Source of the DNA: DATHVR01 sp035461175
GTDB taxonomy: Bacteria > Actinomycetota > Acidimicrobiia > Spongiisociales > ZC4RG35
Length of the DNA: 5,849 bases
NCBI GenBank assembly: GCA_035461175.1
Contig: DATHVR010000105.1
Coordinates: 1 to 5,849, forward strand
Direction of reading: 5' to 3'
A program made the translations under genes and the position numbers. Below are positions 1-5,849 of this stretch, piece after piece. Below the pieces are notes generated by a model, which was not told where the DNA came from, did not search any database, and was given only the letters and a program-made list of their open reading frames with translations. The number at the start of each line of letters is the position of its first letter. Positions within the stretch are counted from its first letter, which is position 1.

Positions 1-36
1 CTACGATGATGTCACGACGGCAGAGCAGGGTGGTTG

Positions 37-684
37 ATGGTTCAGCGCGAACTCGGAGCCTCCCAGGCGGTGAAAGGGAGACCGTTCACTTCGCCACGCC
101 TGTACGGGGCCGACACCCGGGCGATGTCGTACATGCTCCACGACCTCAAGTGCTTGATCGACTCGGGCCGCCTTCCCATCTCTCCCCACACTCCCATCGA
201 GTGGACGGTCAATGGCCTGGCCCGGCGGACCATCATCTGCGATCTCGACAACCTGATGAAGCGCCGGCCGCAGCTGTGTTTCGTCGGGTTTTTCGGGGAG
301 CGGCGCCGGGTTGGCACCGCCGCCGCCTTGGAGGAGGCCAATGCCGAGCTGGTTCTGGAGTTTCGCCAGTTCCCCGGGATCCTGTCCTACAGCTCGATCG
401 AGCTGTACAACGGCGACTGGGCCAACCTCGTCATCCACGACCGCCCCGACGCCAAGACCCATTGGCGGTCATCGCAGCGTCACGCCGAGGCGGCCGAGCG
501 GCTGGCGCCCGAGTTTTACCGGACGGTGCGCATCCACAACGGGGTGATCCCGGGAGGTCTGAGCGGAGGCGGCGGCCTGGTGATCCACTCGACCAAGTAC
601 TGGGACTATCAGCGCCCCAAGGTCTGGCAGGCGCTGCGAGACCTGAGCAGCGGCCAGCAGGCCCCCATCCACGCCGCCCCGTGA
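37..684 (+). CDS. Conserved-looking protein of unknown function, possible ABM-like alpha/beta-barrel domain
   Basis: I do not recognise this 215-aa protein as a named family. Seen: no signal peptide or membrane segment. An N-terminal half (about residues 20-75) precedes a strand-like segment 'QLCFVGFFGERR' (80-91), a helix (95-110), 'GILSYSSIELYNGDWANLVIH' elements (114-134), and a helix with W143 and H149 ('THWRSSQRHAEAA', 141-153). Then come 'FYRTVRIHNG' (160-169), a glycine run (173-180) and a closing strand 'LVIHSTKYWDY' (181-191). The strand, then helix with W..S..H, then strand pattern recalls dimeric alpha/beta-barrel proteins of the antibiotic biosynthesis monooxygenase (ABM) type; this is inference from pattern only. 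ATG 37 is preferred over TTG 34 because AGGG at 27-30 lies 6 bases before ATG; an in-frame TGA at 7-9 limits the start. The stop codon overlaps the GTG start of the next gene, so the two are probably translated together. Confidence 0.72.
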   Translation: MVQRELGASQAVKGRPFTSPRLYGADTRAMSYMLHDLKCLIDSGRLPISPHTPIEWTVNGLARRTIICDLDNLMKRRPQLCFVGFFGERRRVGTAAALEEANAELVLEFRQFPGILSYSSIELYNGDWANLVIHDRPDAKTHWRSSQRHAEAAERLAPEFYRTVRIHNGVIPGGLSGGGGLVIHSTKYWDYQRPKVWQALRDLSSGQQAPIHAAP

Positions 685-1415
685 ACCTCACGGCGGTGTC
701 CCTGCTGAGCGCCAATATCGACGCCGCCCTCGAAGCGATCGCCTCAGGACTGACTTCGGGCGGCATGCCCTGTGATGTCGTGAGTGGACCATGGGACGCT
801 CGCCTCGAAGCGGTGCGAACGGGCCGGGTAGATCTCCTGTGGATGTGCGGGCTGCTGGCACATCGGATGCTCGACAGCGGCAGCCTGGACGCCCGGGTCG
901 TGGCTGCCCCGGTCTTTGAGGGCGGCACCGACCCCACCTATCGCACGGTGTTCGTCGGCCGCCCCGGCTCCCCCGACCTGGAAGACCTCATGGAGTCGAG
1001 ATGGGCCTTCAACGAAGAGTCGTCATGGTCGGGCCACCACGCCGCTCGCTTGGAATTTTCGCGACGGGGCCTGGCCCAGCCCCAAGACGTGATTTGGAGC
1101 GGTTCACACCAGCAATCGCTGACGTGGCTGAGAGAGGACAAAGTCGATGTCAGCCCGATCGACGAGACGGTGTGGAGCTGGGTGGACCAGACGGGACTGG
1201 AGGCCATTGACCACACGACACCGTGGCCGTCGCCGCCCCTTCTGTTGCGATCGCCCACCCCCCACATTGTCGATGCCCTGACGACCATCTCCGCCCCCTT
1301 TGCCGGCGTGTCGGGGCTGGCTCCAGCCGATCGGGAGCATCTGGCGCCGATCGCCCGCGCCATCTCCACCAAAGTCGAACCCGAGGTCTCCGGCCGACTA
1401 CACCCAGGGCGCTGA
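681..1415 (+). CDS. PhnD-like phosphate/phosphonate-binding-fold protein without signal peptide
   Basis: A 244-aa protein with the layout of the PhnD-like family (PF12974), the substrate-binding proteins of phosphate/phosphite/phosphonate ABC transporters. Seen: N-terminal strand and helix (residues 3-25), 'RLEAVRTGRVDLLWMCGLLAHRM' (41-63) matching the family's pattern of a helix followed by 'G.vDl.w..g'; 'YRTVFVGRPGS' (87-97); the ligand-lobe motif 'WAFNEESSWSGHHAARLEF' (108-126); 'WSGSHQQSLTWL' (139-150), where family members have a G(S/T)H..sl motif; and 'KVDVSPIDETVW' (154-165). The signal peptide and lipobox expected of an exported binding protein are missing: the chain begins directly in the fold. 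It may therefore work in the cytoplasm as a ligand sensor or enzyme-like protein instead of feeding a transporter, and no permease or ATPase gene is in the window. GTG 681 overlaps the upstream stop (GTGA), which supports this start and translational coupling. Fold call fairly sure; ligand unknown. Confidence 0.8.
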   Translation: MNLTAVSLLSANIDAALEAIASGLTSGGMPCDVVSGPWDARLEAVRTGRVDLLWMCGLLAHRMLDSGSLDARVVAAPVFEGGTDPTYRTVFVGRPGSPDLEDLMESRWAFNEESSWSGHHAARLEFSRRGLAQPQDVIWSGSHQQSLTWLREDKVDVSPIDETVWSWVDQTGLEAIDHTTPWPSPPLLLRSPTPHIVDALTTISAPFAGVSGLAPADREHLAPIARAISTKVEPEVSGRLHPGR

Positions 1416-1436
1416 ACGGCACCTGCCCGACACGAC

Positions 1437-1451
1437 GGGGTGGCCCACCCC
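1437..1451. terminator. GC-rich palindrome between convergent genes, possible weak bidirectional terminator
   Basis: The 44-base gap between two converging stop codons contains a perfect 7-base inverted repeat around one central base (ggggtgg c ccacccc), which could fold as a 5-bp GGGGT/ACCCC stem with a 5-base loop. Its position between the ends of both genes suits a shared transcription end. No T-run follows it on either strand, so it is not a classical intrinsic terminator and the call is tentative. Confidence 0.3.
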
Positions 1452-1459
1452 CTCGCCCC

Positions 1460-3424
1460 CTACTGGGCCCACTCGACGGCTACGACCTGTACCGCTTCGG
1501 CGATGCCCTTCAACTCCACGGGGCGGGGCTCACCGATTGTCGTTCCCGTGACGGTGATCCCGTCCACTGTGGACGCGGTGGCCACGATCTCGTCTCGGCC
1601 GCCCAGACCGCCGACCCGGGCCGCCAGATGCACTCCCTGGCCCCGGTAGTCGTCTCCCACCTGGGTTGCCTCCGAGGAGTGGAGCCCGATCCGCACCCAG
1701 GGAGCGAAGCCGTGGTCCTGACGGTGGCGGGAAAGGCGGCGTTGGACCTCCACTGCCGCCGTCACCGCATCCACGGCGCTCTCGAACGAGACGAAGAATC
1801 CATCGCCGGTTTGTTTGACCTCATCGCCGTTGTGGTCACTGAAGATCCGGCGGAGGGTGCGGTCGTGCCAGTTGATGATGTTGTCCCAGGCGGCGTCGCC
1901 GATGACCTCGACCATCTCGGTGGAGGTGACGATGTCGGTGAACATGAAGGTCCTGATCACTCGTTGGGAGGGAGAGGCATCGGCTCCGAAGCCGTGCTCC
2001 CTGAGGAGGCTGTCGACTTCATCCATCCCCGGGGCGGCTCCCAGGCGCTGGAAGGTGGCGCCCGCCGCCGTCCACTCCATGCGGGCGCCGGTGAGATCCC
2101 CCCGAGCGGCGTATGCCTTCCCGAGCAGGCACCGGGCCTCGGCCATCTCGTAGGGAAAGTCGATCTCACGCCATGCCCGCCACGCCGCATCCAGTTCCGC
2201 TGCGGCCTTCTCGAGATCACCGCTCTCTAGGCCAACCATCCCTGCGGTCGTCTTCGTGGCGGCGGTCAGCGCCGGACTCTCGTAGACGCCGGAGAGCCGC
2301 TGCAGAGTCGCCAGTGCCTCCCGGGCAGTGTCGACGTCTCCTCGGGCAAGGGCAACCCGCGCCATCGCCGAAAGCAAGACCGCCTTGGTGGGAAGCATCT
2401 TGTCCAACACCTCCTGGGACAGGACTCTCTCCAGCGTTCGGGCGGCCTCTTCGACTTCGCCTCGGGCGAGCATCAGGAGAGCGAGGCCGGGCTGGGGCAT
2501 GTGGCCGTACTCGTAGGCGTTCATGAACGACTCTTCGGCACCGGCGTAGTCCCCTCTGCGACGTCGGATCTCACCTATCTCGTTGTGGGCGAAGCCGACC
2601 GCGTCGAGGAGATGAAACCGCTCCAGCTCCTTGCAGGCGTCCCGGGCCTCGAACTCGGCTTCGTCCCAGGACCCGTGGTAGCGCTTCAGCTCGGCACGAT
2701 GGACCCGACAGATCCCCGGATAGCCCCGGACGGATTGCCTCTGCATCCAACGCTCGGCCCGCTCGGTCCACTCGCCGGCCCGACGGAAGTCGCCTACGTC
2801 CCGGCAGGCGGCGATCGTGTTGCAGTAGACGTCGCTCGATGCCCGCAGGTCGGTTCCGGCCGCCATTGCCTCTGCCGCCGCCATATCGATGAAACTCAAT
2901 CCCTCCTGCCACGTTCCGGAGTAGATCAGTCCCAGCCCCTTGAAGCTCTGCGCCAGGCAGTGAGCCCCGGTGTTGTCATGTCGCTCGGCTACCTCCAGCG
3001 CGGTCTCGATATGACCGAAGCCGGCGGTGATGTCATTGTCCACCATCAGTGCCGAGGCGCCCTTGAGCAATTCGAGCCAGGCGTGGGTGCCCTCTTCGGG
3101 CAGTTCGGCCAGCAGCTTCTCGGCCTGGGCAAGCCAGGAGTGGCCCACCGTCGTCTCTCGGGATCGGAACGAGATGTACCCGAGCCACAACGCCATTTGG
3201 GCGGCGTGGGCGGGGTCCTGGTCGCTCCGGTAGGCGCCAAAGGCGCGCTCGAACGAGTCGACGGCCCGCTCGTAGTCCCCCGCCCACCAGGACGCATCGG
3301 CCAGCAGGTGCAAGTCGCCCGCCGACAGAGGGGCTTGGGCGTCGGCCGCGGTGAAGGCGTCGACAGCCTCCTGCCATTGATGCGCCTCGATGGCGTCTCG
3401 TCCCCGTTGGAGCGCGTCGGCCAT
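1460..3424 (-). CDS. TPR-repeat protein with C-terminal class III adenylate/guanylate cyclase domain
   Basis: A 654-aa soluble protein predicted to make a cyclic nucleotide (probably cAMP) from its triphosphate under control of a protein-protein interaction region. Residues 1 to about 480 are helical repeats of the TPR type found in LuxR/AfsR-like regulators and cyclases ('QWQEAVDAFTAADAQ' near 16, 'GDYERAVDSFERAF' near 48, later 'GDYAGAEESFMNAY' and 'GDVDTAREAL'). The cyclase domain occupies about 491-654. Metal-binding Asp are D497 ('FTDIV') and D541 ('GDGFF'). K537 and D592 fill the two substrate-specifying positions and fit ATP use. The transition-state Asn is replaced by H599 in 'GVHLAARV', while the transition-state Arg is kept as R603 with the normal spacing of four. 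There is no N-terminal LuxR helix-turn-helix, P-loop or membrane segment. The ATG is preceded by GGGAGAGG eight bases upstream. The gene stands alone and converges on the PhnD-like gene. Family certain; activity is inferred. Confidence 0.93.
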   Translation of the reverse strand: MADALQRGRDAIEAHQWQEAVDAFTAADAQAPLSAGDLHLLADASWWAGDYERAVDSFERAFGAYRSDQDPAHAAQMALWLGYISFRSRETTVGHSWLAQAEKLLAELPEEGTHAWLELLKGASALMVDNDITAGFGHIETALEVAERHDNTGAHCLAQSFKGLGLIYSGTWQEGLSFIDMAAAEAMAAGTDLRASSDVYCNTIAACRDVGDFRRAGEWTERAERWMQRQSVRGYPGICRVHRAELKRYHGSWDEAEFEARDACKELERFHLLDAVGFAHNEIGEIRRRRGDYAGAEESFMNAYEYGHMPQPGLALLMLARGEVEEAARTLERVLSQEVLDKMLPTKAVLLSAMARVALARGDVDTAREALATLQRLSGVYESPALTAATKTTAGMVGLESGDLEKAAAELDAAWRAWREIDFPYEMAEARCLLGKAYAARGDLTGARMEWTAAGATFQRLGAAPGMDEVDSLLREHGFGADASPSQRVIRTFMFTDIVTSTEMVEVIGDAAWDNIINWHDRTLRRIFSDHNGDEVKQTGDGFFVSFESAVDAVTAAVEVQRRLSRHRQDHGFAPWVRIGLHSSEATQVGDDYRGQGVHLAARVGGLGGRDEIVATASTVDGITVTGTTIGEPRPVELKGIAEAVQVVAVEWAQ

Positions 3425-3761
3425 TGGTCCTGCCTCTCCCGGACGAGACTAGCGGGCCCGGTACGAGCTTTCCGGTGCCGATTGTCGAGGCCGCGGAGGG
3501 GCTGTGTGCCCCGACTGCTCGGCGTCGCCAGCTTCACCCTGGACAAAACAGCCCACTAGAGCAAGCGACTACCCCCGGCTCGCCAACCAAGGCATGCACC
3601 AGATCGAGGTAATCATCGGCCGTTCCCGCAGTCTCGGCGACGCCGGGCCGGACGGCTGCGATAGGGTCGCGTACCCGTGGGTCGGGTCGCCCGACAACCG
3701 GCTGCCGACCGAGCGAACACGCTCCAGTTCGGTAGGGTCCCTAGGGGGATGACCGGCGCCA
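3425..3761. other. 337-base gap between two minus-strand genes, no convincing gene
   Basis: This stretch runs from the stop of the membrane protein to the start of the TPR-cyclase. It should hold the 3' end signal of the former and the promoter of the latter. Seen: two small inverted repeats near the membrane-protein end (3681-3695 and 3733-3743). On the minus strand two overlapping frames give protein-like text, 'TELERVRSVGSRLSGDPT' and, in another frame ending at 3534, 'ETAGTADDYLDLVHALVGEP', but neither has a start codon with a ribosome binding site. A decayed gene end is possible. No clear promoter hexamers were found; TAGTCT on the minus strand shortly before the cyclase ribosome binding site is the only -10-like element noticed. 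Confidence 0.45.
3681..3695 (-). terminator. Hairpin downstream of the membrane-protein gene, possible terminator
   Basis: A perfect 6-bp GC-rich stem, GTCGGG/CCCGAC, closes a 3-base loop (TCG) 67 bases beyond the minus-strand stop codon at 3762. A shorter repeat, TAGGG T CCCTA, lies between it and the stop (3733-3743). Neither is followed by a T-run on the minus strand, so termination here is only suggested by position and stem strength. Confidence 0.3.
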
Positions 3762-5000
3762 TCAGTCGTCCGCCGCGCCAGTGGCGTCGGCCAGCCATAA
3801 CGACATGTGCCGAGGTTCGAGGCTGCGTTGAATGGTGCCGGTTAGCTCATAACGCAGCGTCGAGAGGTCGACCTGGCGGCGTAGCCGGGATCCGAACGCT
3901 TCCAGGGTGGCGGCGGCGTCGTAGCGGGAGCGGTGAAAGCGAGCGTCGACGAACAACTGGATCCGCCGTCGCGCCGGCCGGAATAGCGCGGCCACCGTCA
4001 GCGTCGAAGCCGCCACTCCCAGGTCGTTGCCCGCGGGCGTCAACTGGGAGACGATCATCACCAACCCGCCGTATACGAGGCCGAGGAAACCGGTCAGCAC
4101 GAGATAGACGATTGTGCGGTTGACTATGAGAGCGATGTCGTAGAGGCGGTAGCGGAACACCGCGACGCCGGCCGTGACAGGGACCAGGATGCCGGCCATG
4201 GATGCAAGCAACATGGACCAACCCACCCAGCGTGAAGGAAGGACGCCCACTCCCAGCGCCATGAGCACGACTGGCACCACCAGCACGGCTAGACCAAGGA
4301 CTACCCAGCGGATCTGTTGGCGCTCGATGGGGGTGGTGTAGTGGCGGTACCTGACATATTGGCTGATCGACGCTCCCACCAGCATCGACACGATGGCGGC
4401 CACGGTAACGATTCGCAGCGCCGTGGGGACTGAAGCGGGGTCAGACACGACAAGGCGAACCGAGGTGGCGATGGGCGGGTAGACCGCCACGACCGTGGCG
4501 AGGGGGATCAGGACGAAACGGGTCCAATCCGGTTGGAGGCGCCCGCTGGGGAATAGGAAGAGGAAGAAGGCGAGCGCCTCGAGCGCCACCACTTCCGCCA
4601 CCGCGGACAGAGGAGCCAACTGGGGGATGGTGGAGCGGAGGGCGCCGGGGGCGCCCGAGCCGTACACGAACATTCCGAGGACTGCCAGCGGAAAGAGCAG
4701 AGCCATCCCGTCTCCACGGCGACCGATGAAAACCACGCCTGCCAGAACCAGCGAAGCGGCGATGGGCAGGACGAAAGACAGTGTCATTGCCAGTCGCTCC
4801 GACAGCTCCAGCTCGGCCATGAGTTCGGCGAATTGCGGGATGGCGATGAGCTCGGGGCGTCGGTATGCGGCGGCTAGTCCCAACCCGGCCACTACCCCCA
4901 ACACACCCATGGCTCCCACCCAGATCGCCTGGACTAGCCGGCCGGCGACCAGGGCGGGTGGGGCTCTCTCCGATCCGAACGAAATCCCGGTGTCTGTCAC
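3762..5000 (-). CDS. Polytopic membrane protein resembling a histidine-kinase sensor region, no kinase domain
   Basis: A 412-aa integral membrane protein with about nine hydrophobic segments (roughly residues 21-45, 70-93, 97-114, 131-150, 161-184, 194-214, 229-250, 259-281, 297-319). Signatures seen: 'FLFPSGRL' (147-155), 'YRHYTTPIERQQIRWVVLGL' (218-237), 'FRYRLYDIALIVNRTIVYLV' (282-301) and, after the last segment, 'LFRPARRRIQLFVDARFHRSRYDA' elements (339-362) leading to a charged helix and 'PRHMSLWL' (396-403). These belong to a membrane module I know from Actinobacteria and Chloroflexota, both alone and ahead of GAF or histidine-kinase domains. Here the chain ends just where such output domains would begin, so it is a standalone version or a lost-domain form. 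Its role, possibly membrane sensing with a partner kinase, is inferred; no kinase or regulator gene is in the window. The start is GTG, with GGCGGAG three bases before it. Confidence 0.82.
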   Translation of the reverse strand: MTDTGISFGSERAPPALVAGRLVQAIWVGAMGVLGVVAGLGLAAAYRRPELIAIPQFAELMAELELSERLAMTLSFVLPIAASLVLAGVVFIGRRGDGMALLFPLAVLGMFVYGSGAPGALRSTIPQLAPLSAVAEVVALEALAFFLFLFPSGRLQPDWTRFVLIPLATVVAVYPPIATSVRLVVSDPASVPTALRIVTVAAIVSMLVGASISQYVRYRHYTTPIERQQIRWVVLGLAVLVVPVVLMALGVGVLPSRWVGWSMLLASMAGILVPVTAGVAVFRYRLYDIALIVNRTIVYLVLTGFLGLVYGGLVMIVSQLTPAGNDLGVAASTLTVAALFRPARRRIQLFVDARFHRSRYDAAATLEAFGSRLRRQVDLSTLRYELTGTIQRSLEPRHMSLWLADATGAADD

Positions 5001-5078
5001 ATGCTCCGCCAGCTCGCGAACTCCGCTCGCCCGGCTGGACGAGCCTGCTCGAACACTACGCGCAGCACCGTTCCGGGG

Positions 5079-5106
5079 ACGTTACGTTGCCGGTGTCGAC
5101 CGACAA
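5079..5106 (-). promoter_or_regulatory. Candidate promoter for the minus-strand membrane protein
   Basis: On the minus strand TTGTCG (5106-5101) and TAACGT (5084-5079) are separated by 16 bases. They resemble a -35 TTGACA and an actinobacterial-style TAnnnT -10, and would give a leader of about 70 bases before the GTG at 5000. The match is partial, and the site overlaps the possible start of the divergent acetyltransferase. Confidence 0.22.
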
Positions 5107-5608
5107 TCGCCGATTAGGCCTGAATCTTCCTGGTCGCGCTGATGGCTGCCGTGTAAAGGAGCTGGGTCCGGCTCGCCTCCACGATGTGTTGTTCAGCCAT
5201 GGCCAGAACATAAGCCTCGGTGATGGCGTCCTCGTGAATCGCAACAGCATGCTCGACGATCGGGAACCCATCGATGTGGGCGCCTACACCATGGTGGCGG
5301 CCGGGGTCACGATCGAGACCCACACCCATCCCTTCGGCAACTTCTCGCCCGATTGCCCAAGCCGGTCGGGGAACGGCCGCGGTGCGGATCGGGGCCAATT
5401 CAGTCATCGGATACAACAGCGTGGTGTTGGCGGACCCACCATCGGGTACCGGGCCATCGTCGGCGCCAATTCGGTTGTCACTGGGGCGGTGGCCGACTTC
5501 ACGGTGGTCGGTGGGGTCCCGGCCAGGCCGATCAAGCAGATACTTCCCGACGGCGGAGATCCCCTCAGGGAACGCCTGGAATGTGGCGGGGGACAGACCC
5601 GCGGCTAG
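5087..5608 (+). pseudogene. Hexapeptide-repeat (maltose O-acetyltransferase/NodL-like) acetyltransferase, twice frameshifted
   Basis: A left-handed beta-helix acyltransferase that would move an acetyl group from acetyl-CoA to a sugar or similar hydroxyl. Seen in the main frame: 'HGQNISLGDGVLVNRNSMLD' from about 5198, then 'IDVGAYTMVAAGVTIETHTHPFG', with the probable catalytic His at 5327-5329. After about 5345 that frame turns into low-complexity text, and the family pattern continues one base over as 'VRIGANSVIGYNSVVLA' (5382-5432). It then returns to the first frame as 'PTIGYRAIVGANSVVTGAV' and 'VVGGVPARPIKQI', ending at TAG 5608. One added G near 5433 would join the last two parts as 'VLAGPTIGY'. 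The first shift needs one base fewer somewhere in 5345-5380. TTG 5087 with GGGGA seven bases upstream is the best start but is weak; the usual N-terminal helical part is not recognisable. Decay or sequence error are both possible. Confidence 0.68.
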
Positions 5609-5692
5609 GAAAGTGGCAACCTGGGGTCGTCGGAGTAGATCCCTATTGGCGAGCAACCCCGCTGTGCCAAGGGACCTAATACCCGCGATACC

Positions 5693-5705
5693 GGGACTGC
5701 GTCCC
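5693..5705 (+). terminator. Small hairpin after the acetyltransferase, weak terminator candidate
   Basis: GGGAC TGC GTCCC forms a 5-bp stem with a 3-base loop about 85 bases past the acetyltransferase stop and about 60 bases before the next start. No T-run follows. The rest of 5609-5751 shows no gene; TAATAC at 5677-5682 is -10-like, but no -35 element lies at a suitable distance. Confidence 0.18.
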
Positions 5706-5751
5706 CTACCTGCCGGACGGTGCCCCGGGTGAGTATGTGGCCAACCTTCAT

Positions 5752-5763
5752 AAAGGAAAGGAA
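5752..5763 (+). promoter_or_regulatory. Strong purine-rich ribosome binding site
   Basis: AAAGGAAAGGAA carries two overlapping Shine-Dalgarno-like cores, ending nine and four bases before the ATG at 5767. It is the strongest translation signal in the window and decides the start of the partial gene that follows. Confidence 0.7.
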
Positions 5764-5766
5764 CAC

Positions 5767-5849
5767 ATGTTCAAGCGTCTTCGCATTCTCGGAATCGTCC
5801 TGGCACTGATGGGCTTCGGCTTCGTCGTCGCCGGCGGCGTCGCCTTTCT
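5767..5849 (+). CDS. Partial small membrane or secreted protein, N-terminus only
   Basis: Only 27 complete codons lie inside the window; the gene runs off the right edge. The visible peptide begins 'MFKRLRILGIVLALMGFG' and continues as a glycine/valine-rich hydrophobic stretch. It has a positively charged N-terminus (K3, R4, R6) followed by about 20 hydrophobic residues, which fits a signal anchor or signal peptide with the rest outside the membrane. No lipobox Cys appears in the visible part. The ATG is well supported by the purine-rich ribosome binding site just upstream and by the change from patternless sequence to regular GC-rich codon use (GTC, GGC, GCC, CTG). Function cannot be told from this fragment. 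Confidence 0.75.
   Translation, partial: MFKRLRILGIVLALMGFGFVVAGGVAF

Noticed and set aside
6..680. Possible N-terminal extension of the PhnD-like protein in the same frame
   Set aside because: The frame is open, but the translation is Arg/Pro-rich and lacks structure, and it overlaps the first gene completely. The GTG at 681 with the GTGA overlap explains the start better.
1223..2230. Long plus-strand open frame opposite the cyclase domain
   Set aside because: It is antisense to well-conserved class III cyclase motifs, its translation is rich in Arg, Gly, Pro and His with no family pattern, and it has no ribosome binding site; typical shadow in GC-rich DNA.
2501..3559. Long plus-strand open frame opposite the TPR region
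   Set aside because: Its translation shows no recognisable domain, and the opposite strand carries clear TPR-type helices with a good start; shadow frame.
5156..5191. AAAGGAG at 5155-5161 as the ribosome binding site for an acetyltransferase start
   Set aside because: No ATG, GTG or TTG lies within a usable distance in frame; the first in-frame GTG (5186) is about 24 bases away.
5114..5656. Minus-strand open frame of 180 codons opposite the acetyltransferase
   Set aside because: The plus strand carries hexapeptide repeats and a catalytic His motif, while the minus frame shows no family pattern.
5660..5750. Riboswitch or tRNA upstream of the partial gene
   Set aside because: The short GC repeats and 'ccgggtgagtatg' were compared from memory with the c-di-AMP riboswitch and tRNA layouts. 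No consistent set of stems or conserved loop was found.

Overview
The window is visibly GC-rich, with GTG and probably TTG starts beside ATG, open shadow frames opposite every real gene, and protein families typical of high-GC soil or water bacteria. The TPR-linked class III cyclase and the membrane protein with the 'YRLYDI..IVNRTIVY' signature are both common in Actinomycetota (Acidimicrobiia-like lineages) and Chloroflexota. I favour an uncultured actinobacterium, without proof. No rRNA, tRNA, CRISPR array, transposase or phage gene was recognised.

Layout. Positions 37-1415 (+) hold a tight two-gene unit. The first gene is an uncharacterised 215-aa protein that may carry a dimeric alpha/beta-barrel (ABM-like) domain. 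Overlapping it by 3 bases within a shared GTGA is a 244-aa PhnD-like periplasmic-binding-fold protein that lacks any signal peptide. Converging on it across only 44 bases is a 654-aa minus-strand signalling protein (1460-3424), with about 480 residues of TPR-type helical repeats followed by a class III adenylate/guanylate cyclase domain. A 337-base stretch without a convincing gene follows (3425-3761). Next is a 412-aa minus-strand polytopic membrane protein (3762-5000) that resembles the sensor half of a membrane histidine kinase but has no kinase domain.

Divergent from that gene, on the plus strand, is a left-handed beta-helix (hexapeptide) acetyltransferase (5087-5608) that can only be read whole by changing frame twice. 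It is either a decaying gene or carries two sequence errors. The window ends in the first 27 codons of a small membrane or secreted protein (5767-5849) behind a strong ribosome binding site.

How the genes may work together. The cyclase and the membrane protein are both signalling-type proteins on the same strand, but the 337-base gap argues against a simple operon. The clearest functional unit is the coupled pair at the left edge: an intracellular ligand-binding-type protein beside an unknown protein. It is the best candidate here for something undescribed, though nothing in the sequence reveals the ligand or the output.
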